NCBI GenBank assembly: GCA_015520975.1
Contig: WAOZ01000007.1
Span: forward strand, 1-29,748
DNA from: DHVE2 group archaeon
Lineage (GTDB): Archaea; Thermoplasmatota; Thermoplasmata; Thermoplasmatales; Aciduliprofundaceae
DNA: 29,748 bases
Direction: 5' to 3'
The position numbers and the translations under genes were made by a program. The notes under the pieces are model-generated. The model saw only the letters and a list, made by a program, of their open reading frames with translations. It had not been told where the DNA came from and made no database searches. Positions 24,225 to 29,748 of the stretch are shown here, piece after piece (the first letter of the stretch is position 1; each line of letters opens with the position of its first letter).

Positions 24225-24627
24225 ATGGGCTCTTGCCGACGGTATAGTGAGAACGGTGCAGGATTTTGCCAGAAAATATAATGCCACGCGCGTAAACGAG
24301 GTGAAAATAGTTCTGGGAGAGCTACAGGATGTTGATCCGGAGATACTGAAATTTGCTCTTGAAGAAACGAAAAAAGGCACCGTTATGGAAGATGCAAATC
24401 TTGTATTCGTGGAGGAAAAGGCGGTATTCGAATGCAAGAACTGTGGCCACAGATGGTATCTGGATGATGTGAGAGACATCTTGGACGATAAAATCAAAGA
24501 AGATGTACATTTTGTACCTGAGGTGGCGCATGCATTCATATCCTGCCCTAACTGCAAAAGCAGAGATTTTGAGATACTTGAAGGGCGCGGTGTGTATATA
24601 GATTCAATAACCATAGAGGAGGATTGA
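24217..24627 (+). CDS. hypA: Hydrogenase nickel-insertion protein HypA
   Basis: 136 residues starting MHEWALADGIV; His2 with the N-terminus and Glu3 is the nickel site. The zinc site is Cys73 and Cys76 (CKNC) with Cys110 and Cys113 (CPNC), separated by an insertion of about 33 residues (residues 77-109) as in Thermococcus HypA. That makes it longer than the ~115-residue bacterial proteins. A GGGAG site lies at 24206-24210. It delivers nickel to the hydrogenase large subunit with HypB. The next gene begins just after its stop, with GAGGAGG inside the last codons. Confidence 0.96.
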   Translation: MHEWALADGIVRTVQDFARKYNATRVNEVKIVLGELQDVDPEILKFALEETKKGTVMEDANLVFVEEKAVFECKNCGHRWYLDDVRDILDDKIKEDVHFVPEVAHAFISCPNCKSRDFEILEGRGVYIDSITIEED

Positions 24628-24632
24628 TCACC

Positions 24633-25355
24633 ATGGATCCGCGCATTGCTGCTATAAGGGCCAGAACCGAATACATAAAAAGAATAATTCCCGTGGCGAG
24701 TGGAAAAGGTGGTGTCGGTAAATCTCTTGTTTCCACGGGACTGGCGCTTGCGCTCAAAGAAAAAGGATTCAAAGTTGGGCTTATGGATATGGATTTTAAC
24801 GGTGCCAGCGATCACATAATTCTTGGCGCCTCGGTGGATGAGTTTCCCGAGGAAGAAAAAGGTGTGGTGCCTCCCGAAATTCACGGCCTGAGATTTATGA
24901 GCATCGTGTACTACACGCAGAACAATCCCACTCCGCTTAGAGGTGCAGAGATTTCAAACGCGCTTATAGAACTTTTAGCCATAACGCGCTGGGGAGATTT
25001 GGATTATTTAATCATAGATACTCCGCCGGGTATGAGCGATACTTTTCTAGATATCCTGCGATTTCTGAGCAGAGGTGAATTTTTAATCGTCACAACACCC
25101 TCACCGCTGAGTTACAATGTAGTGGACAAACTGATTGCGCTTTTAAAAGAGAGGAATCACAAAATAGTTGGAATAGTGGAGAATATGAAAAGAGGTGAAG
25201 TTATCAAGGTTACAAATCCTGCGGCGAAGTACAACATTCCCGTTTTGGTGGAAATACCTGTGGTGAATGAGATCGACGAGGTCATAGGAGATCCGGGAAA
25301 ACTTATGCACTCAGTTTTCGGCGAAAGGATGAAGAGTCTATGCGATAAAATTTGA
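24633..25355 (+). CDS. Mrp/MinD-family ATPase, archaeal-type HypB
   Basis: 240 residues from the ATG at 24633, 10 bases after GAGGAGG; an upstream TTG at 24624 would be too close. The deviant Walker A motif SGKGGVGKS is at 23-31, switch I has Asp54 in MDMDFNGAS, and switch II is IIDTPPGMSDT. The CPxC metal motif found after VENM in ordinary Mrp/Nbp35 proteins is missing (it reads VENMKRGEVIKV). That agrees with the Thermococcus protein shown to act with HypA as the archaeal HypB. No GTPase-type HypB is in the window. It probably drives nickel acquisition by HypA through ATP binding. Confidence 0.9.
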   Translation: MDPRIAAIRARTEYIKRIIPVASGKGGVGKSLVSTGLALALKEKGFKVGLMDMDFNGASDHIILGASVDEFPEEEKGVVPPEIHGLRFMSIVYYTQNNPTPLRGAEISNALIELLAITRWGDLDYLIIDTPPGMSDTFLDILRFLSRGEFLIVTTPSPLSYNVVDKLIALLKERNHKIVGIVENMKRGEVIKVTNPAAKYNIPVLVEIPVVNEIDEVIGDPGKLMHSVFGERMKSLCDKI

Positions 25356-25378
25356 ATATTTTTGATGAAATCTTAACC

Positions 25379-25387
25379 TTTTTATTT
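25379..25387 (+). promoter_or_regulatory. TATA-like box of the hydroxyacid dehydrogenase gene
   Basis: TTTTTATTT centred 26-27 bases before the ATG at 25409; no Shine-Dalgarno. Confidence 0.5.
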
Positions 25388-25408
25388 CAATTTCCATTAA
25401 ACAGAATC

Positions 25409-26341
25409 ATGAAGTTACTTACCACCTTTTGCAGAGGTATGGACTTTCTCAGAAAATACCTTCCAGAACTCGAAATCAGGTGTTTGAAGAACGCGGATAT
25501 TGAGTTTATAAAATCTGCCGAAATTGCGCTGGTGTTTCACTGGAAAGAGTTCGAAAAGCAACTTCCTCAGATGAAAAATCTCAGGATGATACAATCATTA
25601 ACAGCGGGTGTGGACCATTTCAATTTTTCAGTAATTCCAGATGATGTTGTTGTATGCTCAAATTCTGGTGCGAATGCGGACGGGGTTGCGGAGCATGCCG
25701 TGGCATTGGTAATGGCTGCGGCTAAAAAAATTGTGTGGCGTGACCGACAGATGCGCGATGGCAAATTTCCGCAAATGGAGGAGAGCATTCTCATTAAAGG
25801 AAAAAATGTGCTTGTAGTTGGACTTGGCCATGTGGGTCAGAGATGTGCAAGTATATTCAGGTGTATGGGAGCAAATGTCTTCGGTGTAAACAGAACAGGT
25901 AAATGCGCTCTGGAGGGTATAGTGGTTGAGAAAATAGATCATTTGGAGGATCTGTTACCGAAAATGGATATAGTTATACTTGCGCTTCCTTTAACCAAAG
26001 ATACCCGTAATCTCTTTGACAAAAACAAATTTTCAATTATGAAAGATAGCGCGATATTCGTCAATGTTGCGCGGGGGAAAATCGTTGTTGAAAAAGATCT
26101 GTACGAACATCTTGTGAATAATCCTCGATTTATAGCAGCGCTCGATGTGTGGTGGAAATATGGTGAAGAATTTCATCAAAATTATCCGTTCGAGAAACTG
26201 CAAAATGTCATACTAAGTCCTCACTGTGCGGGAAGTTATGAGGGCTGGTTTGAGAGCCTGTTGAGATCCGCGGTGGAAAACATAAAAGCGTATCTCAGTG
26301 GAAACCCAAAAAATATTGTGGATAAAAAAGAGTATCTATGA
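25409..26341 (+). CDS. D-isomer-specific 2-hydroxyacid dehydrogenase
   Basis: 310 residues from the ATG at 25409, chosen for its TATA spacing; a frame reaching back to 25352 would overlap the previous gene and add a T-rich, non-homologous tail. The NAD-binding motif VVGLGHVG lies at 136-143, with substrate-binding Arg222 in NVARGKIV and catalytic His272 in SPHCAG. The usual DVFxxEP with the acidic partner is replaced by ALDVWWKYGEE, a variant seen in some archaeal members. It reduces a 2-ketoacid, or oxidises a D-2-hydroxyacid, with NAD(P)H. Which one cannot be told; glyoxylate/hydroxypyruvate, lactate and phosphoglycerate types are all conceivable. Its end overlaps the convergent small membrane gene by 6 bases. 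Confidence 0.9.
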   Translation: MKLLTTFCRGMDFLRKYLPELEIRCLKNADIEFIKSAEIALVFHWKEFEKQLPQMKNLRMIQSLTAGVDHFNFSVIPDDVVVCSNSGANADGVAEHAVALVMAAAKKIVWRDRQMRDGKFPQMEESILIKGKNVLVVGLGHVGQRCASIFRCMGANVFGVNRTGKCALEGIVVEKIDHLEDLLPKMDIVILALPLTKDTRNLFDKNKFSIMKDSAIFVNVARGKIVVEKDLYEHLVNNPRFIAALDVWWKYGEEFHQNYPFEKLQNVILSPHCAGSYEGWFESLLRSAVENIKAYLSGNPKNIVDKKEYL

Positions 26342-26662
26342 GGTGATTTTCAAAATAAAATTGTAGGACTTAAGAACGCCGATGACGAAAAATATATCGC
26401 ACAGAAGGAAGAAAATGCCGCCAGTTGCTCCGAATATCATGGATGGCAAATCTGCAGCTATTACATTTTTGAATAATATGGCCAGGCCTATTAAAGCGAA
26501 TCCCAGGCCACCCATTATAAACGCTATGGCGATGTATAGGATGATTTCCAACTCTTTTAGATGAGGTATTTTGAACCAGAATCTTATGAACTTCTGACCA
26601 CCGTAGAGCATGCCTGACGATGCAAGCCAGAAAAGCACAACCGCCAGAAACGAGACAAACAT
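26336..26662 (-). CDS. Small membrane protein, four helices
   Basis: 108 residues. Helices at about 3-20, 37-60 (LEIILYIAIAFIMGGLGFAL), 55-66 and 78-98 cover most of the protein. Only short polar joints (FKIPHLKE; KSYNFILK) remain. No family recognised. It starts 3 bases after the neighbouring membrane gene's stop with GGAGGTG just upstream, so the two are one operon and may form one small membrane complex. The 3' end overlaps the dehydrogenase gene on the other strand by 6 bases. Confidence 0.75.
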   Translation of the reverse strand: MFVSFLAVVLFWLASSGMLYGGQKFIRFWFKIPHLKELEIILYIAIAFIMGGLGFALIGLAILFKNVIAADLPSMIFGATGGIFFLLCDIFFVIGVLKSYNFILKITS

Positions 26663-26665
26663 GAC

Positions 26666-26971
26666 TCACACCTCCAGAAACTCTCTGAGCACACTAATGG
26701 CCACATTTACAAATCTTATCAAATAGGATGCGAGGAGAATGCCGAGAACGCCTTCTATTATTTCAGCAGCCCATGAAAAGTATAGGGTTCTGTTGAGCAT
26801 TCCCAAAACTGAAAGTGCAGCAAGCACAGCAGATACCATCATCAGTGCCTTCGTGAACGAGACCCAGATTGAGCCGCTCCGAGAGATTTTAGAATGCAAT
26901 CTGTATATCATAAAGAACGCAATGCACGAGGCAACGAGCCCTATTATGGTACCAAACACCCCTGGTTCCAT
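26666..26971 (-). CDS. Small membrane protein, three helices
   Basis: 101 residues. Helices lie at about 5-23 (FGTIIGLVASCIAFFMIY), 40-58 (KALMMVSAVLAALSVLG) and 66-93. Two basic stretches (RLHSKISRSG and the loop before the last helix) suggest orientation by the positive-inside rule. The family is not recognised. It has its own AT-rich box at about 27000-27010 in the end of the upstream nuclease gene and shares an operon with the four-helix protein that follows. Confidence 0.75.
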   Translation of the reverse strand: MEPGVFGTIIGLVASCIAFFMIYRLHSKISRSGSIWVSFTKALMMVSAVLAALSVLGMLNRTLYFSWAAEIIEGVLGILLASYLIRFVNVAISVLREFLEV

Positions 26972-27005
26972 GTTTTAGAATGTAAGCAGAAATCAGTTAA
27001 AAAAT

Positions 27006-27623
27006 TTATTCATATTTTTTCCAGAGATCCTCAAAATAACTTTCGTAAACGCTGGCAACTTCTTTACTCTCAATCAGAGCATTTGCCTCGTGGTTATACT
27101 CCAGTGCGCTGGTGCTCCAGTTGGTTGAGCCTACGATTACTATGCTACCATCTATGATTATGAGTTTGTCATGCGTTGTTTCATTACTCCAGTCAAACTC
27201 AACCTGCACACCTTTCGATGTGAAATAATCTTTCCAGTTCTGCGCAGCTTCAACAAGGGCATCGTTTACAAAACCGTAGCCCCGCCCATCGTCCATTATC
27301 ACACGAACATCCACGCCTCTTTTAGCCGCATCGGCAAGAGTCCGCCCAAGCAGGGATACCTCATGATTGTCCGTATCGGGGTCCCCGTACCACAGTATTT
27401 CGTAAATAACCATATGAATGCTTTTCTGAGCGCTTTCGATTTTCTGAATTGCTACAGGATAATAATCTCTGTCATTGAGTGGGATTATTTTCGTATTGTT
27501 TGAGTTTATCTCGGTTATTGTTATTCCTGTGGTGCCTGTTCTGGCATTCATCATCTCCGCGGACATAAAGCCTGCGGTAAAAGCAAGAATCACAGTTAAT
27601 GCAAACAGCGCACGATTGTTCAT
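27006..27623 (-). CDS. Exported phospholipase-D-family nuclease
   Basis: 205 residues. A signal or anchor helix lies at 5-22 (ALFALTVILAFTAGFM). A single HKD motif is present: His151, Lys153 and Asp158 in THDKLIIID, then GSTN at 165-168. Upstream are VAIQKIESAQKSIHMVIYEI and the RGVDVRVIMDD strand, the form of the small Nuc-type endonucleases. Proteins with one HKD motif work as dimers. It probably cuts DNA or RNA outside the cytoplasm, although phosphodiesterase action on lipids cannot be excluded. A TATA-like box at 27645-27654 overlaps the stop codon of the upstream OB-fold gene and is 27 bases from the ATG. Confidence 0.88.
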   Translation of the reverse strand: MNNRALFALTVILAFTAGFMSAEMMNARTGTTGITITEINSNNTKIIPLNDRDYYPVAIQKIESAQKSIHMVIYEILWYGDPDTDNHEVSLLGRTLADAAKRGVDVRVIMDDGRGYGFVNDALVEAAQNWKDYFTSKGVQVEFDWSNETTHDKLIIIDGSIVIVGSTNWSTSALEYNHEANALIESKEVASVYESYFEDLWKKYE

Positions 27624-27644
27624 GGCGTACCCTATGATAAACGC

Positions 27645-27654
27645 ATTATTTAAT
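27645..27654 (-). promoter_or_regulatory. TATA-like box of the PLD nuclease gene
   Basis: Minus-strand ATTAAATAAT centred 27 bases before the ATG at 27623 and covering the stop codon of the upstream gene. Confidence 0.5.
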
Positions 27655-28516
27655 GTTGTTCTTTAACGAAGAGTGTGTATGTGCCGTAGTGTTCATCATA
27701 TTTGAAAAAGCCTGTGAGGGTGCAGTATCCATCGCTTTGAATTGCTGTTCTGGAAAAACATTTCAAAGTGTAATTTCCGTTTGAGAGCCAGTATAAATAG
27801 CCGTAAAATCTGCGGTATCTGAGCACTTTTCCGTAGATGCAGATGTATTTCCCCTCATATTGTGGGATTTTTGCGATGCTAATATTTTCAGCTATATCTT
27901 TGTACGACAGTGAAACTTTATCCACGCGGAGAGTGCCGTTTTTCACAAAACCATAGAAATACGCTCTGTTCTCTCCGTTGTAACCGCCGGGAACATATAA
28001 CCATGCTGCCTTAATCCCATCTGTGATTTCTATCTGGCTTCCATTGACGAGCTCTTTAGAACGGGTAATTTTTCCCGCAACGGTTATGAGCAATCCTCTG
28101 TAATAATAGGGATTTTTCAGCAGTATCTGAAGTGTGAGTTTTAGAGATTTGCTCGCAACGATGATGTCTTTTTTATTTTTCACAATTATTTCAGGAGAGT
28201 TGTGATAGCTCTGAACATACCCAACTAAATTCACGGTGCATCCCGGAGCAATATTTGTGTGGAATTCCAGATAAGCGTAGGCATTTAAAGTGAAATTTGT
28301 ATCGGTAATTTCCAAAAGCATACCGTTGGTGGTGTTATGGTAATATAGCACGAGCGCACGCAGATTCACATAATCTCCAATATGATTGGAAAGCTCATTC
28401 ATACTAATTTTTTCAGGGGTTATAGTGTACTGCGCCACATACACGCCTGCAGTTCCGAGAATGGCTACCACTGCTATGATGAGAACAGCTTTTTCCGAAA
28501 CATCTGCCGCCTCCAT
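27650..28516 (-). CDS. Membrane-anchored protein with OB-fold-like beta repeats
   Basis: 288 residues from the ATG at 28516 (an ATG at 28528 adds four residues; the TATA box at 28542-28550 lies 30 bases from 28516 and only 18 from 28528). An N-terminal helix at 10-28 is followed by three beta-rich units: about 41-112 (VNLRALVLYYHN; CTVNLVGYVQSYHN), 125-205 (LITVAGKITRSKEL) and 215-288 (YICIYGKVLRYRRF). Each resembles an OB-fold of the nucleic-acid-binding or Stn1/CcmE-like sort. N-glycosylation sequons suggest that the domains face outward. It stands just upstream of an exported PLD nuclease. It might hold extracellular DNA, but that is inference; no family is confirmed. Confidence 0.75.
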   Translation of the reverse strand: MEAADVSEKAVLIIAVVAILGTAGVYVAQYTITPEKISMNELSNHIGDYVNLRALVLYYHNTTNGMLLEITDTNFTLNAYAYLEFHTNIAPGCTVNLVGYVQSYHNSPEIIVKNKKDIIVASKSLKLTLQILLKNPYYYRGLLITVAGKITRSKELVNGSQIEITDGIKAAWLYVPGGYNGENRAYFYGFVKNGTLRVDKVSLSYKDIAENISIAKIPQYEGKYICIYGKVLRYRRFYGYLYWLSNGNYTLKCFSRTAIQSDGYCTLTGFFKYDEHYGTYTLFVKEQH

Positions 28517-28541
28517 CTCAACGGGCATAGAAGTGCCATAG

Positions 28542-28550
28542 ATAAAATTT
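28542..28550 (-). promoter_or_regulatory. TATA-like box of the OB-fold-like gene
   Basis: Minus-strand AAATTTTAT. The divergent region 28517-28632 also holds the promoter of the aconitase-family gene; I see no additional gene in it. Confidence 0.45.
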
Positions 28551-28602
28551 GCCGTTGTTGATCAAAGCATTTCAGCGGAAGGAAATCAGTGAAAGGCAAA
28601 AT

Positions 28603-28611
28603 CCTTATTTA
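28603..28611 (+). promoter_or_regulatory. TATA-like box of the aconitase-family gene
   Basis: CCTTATTTA centred about 26 bases before the ATG at 28633; no Shine-Dalgarno. Confidence 0.45.
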
Positions 28612-28632
28612 CTTTCCATCAATTTCGCATTT

Positions 28633-29748
28633 ATGGTAACCATAGTGGAAAAAATACTGCAGATGCACTCTAATGAGAAGGTGGAGCCCGGTAAGATTGT
28701 GTGGATAGATCTGGACATCATAACTGCCAGAGAATTTGGTGGCCCCAATGTTGTAAAACACCTGTATTCAAATTTTGAAGGCAACTATGTTGCAAAAAAG
28801 GAGTCAACATTTTTCACATTCGATCTGAGCGTGCCTGCAAAGACGCTTAAATATGCCCTTGCGCAGGATGTTTGCAGGAAATTTGCAAAGAAGACGGGAA
28901 TCAGAGTTTTCGACATAAATCAGGGAATCGGCACGCATGTTCTCATCGATAACGGAATAGTCAGGCCCGGTATGACCGCGGTTGGAACAGATTCACACTA
29001 CAACATACTCGGTGCCATAGGTGTTTTCGGTCAGGGGATGGGTGATAAGGATATCGCATTCGCGTTCAAAACAGGAAAAACATGGTTTGAAGTGCCCGAA
29101 ACGATGAAAGTTGTTGTTGAAGGCCAGATTGACTATCCTGCCACGGCAAGAGATATCACATTCGCCGTGATGAGAGAGCTCGGACCGGCCGGTGCACTTG
29201 GTCTGGCCATAGAGTATTACGGAGACGCGATCGAAAGCCTTTCCATAGATGGCAGGATAACACTGGGATCCCAGACAACCGAGATGGGTGGCATAGTGGG
29301 ATTCACTCCCATGGACGAAAAACTAATACGCTTTTATGAAGAGAAGGGCATATATGTGAAACCTATATTTCCAGACAAAGATGCGGATTATGTCAAGGAA
29401 GTGAATATCGATGTCAACAACCTTGAGCCTCTTATGGCCGAACCGCCGAATCCATGCAACATCAAACCAGTTTCTGAATTTGAAGGTATGGAAATCGATG
29501 GCGCTTTTATAGGCTCATGCACCAACGGAAGATACGAGGATCTGCTCATAGCTGCAAAAATACTTAAGGGTAATAAGGTGAAGGTACCTTTAACAATAAC
29601 TCCCACGACCCGTGCGGTATGGATGAAAGCAATTGAGAACGGTCTGTGGAGGATATTCGCCGAAGCGGGAGCAGTGCTCACCAATCCCGGATGCGGTGGC
29701 TGCGCGGAGGGAATGCCCGGATTGATAGGTGAGGAGATATTCCTGAGC
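28633..29748 (+). CDS. Aconitase-superfamily (3-isopropylmalate dehydratase/homoaconitase-like) large subunit, 3' end missing
   Basis: 372 codons are visible out of about 420 usual; the frame is open to the right edge. Two cysteine motifs for the [4Fe-4S] cluster are present: IGSCTNGRYEDL (Cys near 295) and NPGCGGCAEG near 355. The substrate motif VGTDSHYNILGAIG and KTWFEVP are typical of the LeuC/HACN group. The active-site Asp-His pair, seen in most members as DHxxP, here reads FDLSVPAK, so the His is Leu. The enzyme would dehydrate and rehydrate a hydroxy-dicarboxylic acid (isopropylmalate, homocitrate, citramalate or dimethylmalate type) with a small subunit encoded elsewhere, probably just beyond the window. 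The first ATG in frame is used. The substrate cannot be fixed from this sequence. Confidence 0.88.
   Translation, partial: MVTIVEKILQMHSNEKVEPGKIVWIDLDIITAREFGGPNVVKHLYSNFEGNYVAKKESTFFTFDLSVPAKTLKYALAQDVCRKFAKKTGIRVFDINQGIGTHVLIDNGIVRPGMTAVGTDSHYNILGAIGVFGQGMGDKDIAFAFKTGKTWFEVPETMKVVVEGQIDYPATARDITFAVMRELGPAGALGLAIEYYGDAIESLSIDGRITLGSQTTEMGGIVGFTPMDEKLIRFYEEKGIYVKPIFPDKDADYVKEVNIDVNNLEPLMAEPPNPCNIKPVSEFEGMEIDGAFIGSCTNGRYEDLLIAAKILKGNKVKVPLTITPTTRAVWMKAIENGLWRIFAEAGAVLTNPGCGGCAEGMPGLIGEEIFLS

Noticed and set aside
23799..24884. 361-codon open frame on the minus strand
   Set aside because: It spans the NifX-like gene, hypA and the start of the Mrp ATPase, all of which have clear homology on the plus strand.
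24633..25355. Ordinary Mrp/Nbp35 iron-sulfur carrier
   Set aside because: The C-terminal CPxC metal motif is missing and the gene is coupled to hypA, so the archaeal HypB assignment fits better.

Overview
The window is a compact stretch of archaeal chromosome with about 28 genes and no gap longer than about 165 bases. The archaeal markers are Pelota, an archaeosine-synthesis radical SAM protein (RaSEA), the archaeal HMG-CoA synthase/thiolase/DUF35 trio, an Mrp/MinD-type HypB instead of the GTPase type, TATA-box promoters, and surface proteins rich in N-x-S/T sequons. Frequent AUA and AGA codons and the [NiFe]-hydrogenase maturation set suggest an anaerobic, probably thermophilic euryarchaeon. 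A relative of the Thermoplasmata / Aciduliprofundum (DHVE2) group is my best guess from gene content, with low to moderate confidence. I saw no IS elements, prophage, CRISPR, tRNA or rRNA.

Layout. 1-346 (-): 5' part of RaSEA. 483-3743: large exported papain-family (C1A) protease with four Fn3 domains. 3841-6468: mevalonate-entry operon (HMG-CoA synthase, acetyl-CoA acetyltransferase, DUF35 scaffold). 6511-7166: multi-pass membrane gene that appears split by a one-base frameshift. 7252-9501: exported protein built from a strict 21-residue calcium-loop repeat. 9551-11009: Mut7-C PIN-like RNase overlapping Pelota. 14877-10974 (-): five-gene MoxR/DUF58/DUF4129 membrane operon. 15037-17535: exported, C-terminally anchored metallophosphoesterase. 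17559-18032: dCMP deaminase. 19036-18029 (-): zinc alcohol dehydrogenase. 19143-25355: hydrogenase maturation cluster hypC-hypD-hypF-hypE, then a NifX-like gene, hypA and Mrp-type hypB. 25409-26341: D-2-hydroxyacid dehydrogenase. 28516-26336 (-): exported OB-fold-like protein, exported PLD nuclease and two small membrane proteins. 28633-29748: aconitase-superfamily large subunit cut by the window edge.

How the genes work together. Three groups look like functional units: the mevalonate trio (condensation of acetyl-CoA to HMG-CoA for isoprenoid lipids), the hyp cluster (assembly of the Ni-Fe(CN)2CO centre of a hydrogenase whose structural genes are not here), and Mut7-C RNase-Pelota (translation rescue with a candidate RNA-cutting partner). 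Four large exported proteins (protease, Ca-repeat protein, phosphoesterase, PLD nuclease) suggest a life style centred on extracellular polymers.

Regulation as seen in sequence. Genes at the head of a transcription unit mostly have a TATA-like box centred about 23-30 bases before the start codon and no Shine-Dalgarno, the pattern of leaderless mRNAs. Genes inside operons overlap by ATGA or carry GGAGGTG-like sites. I used this rule to choose several start codons.
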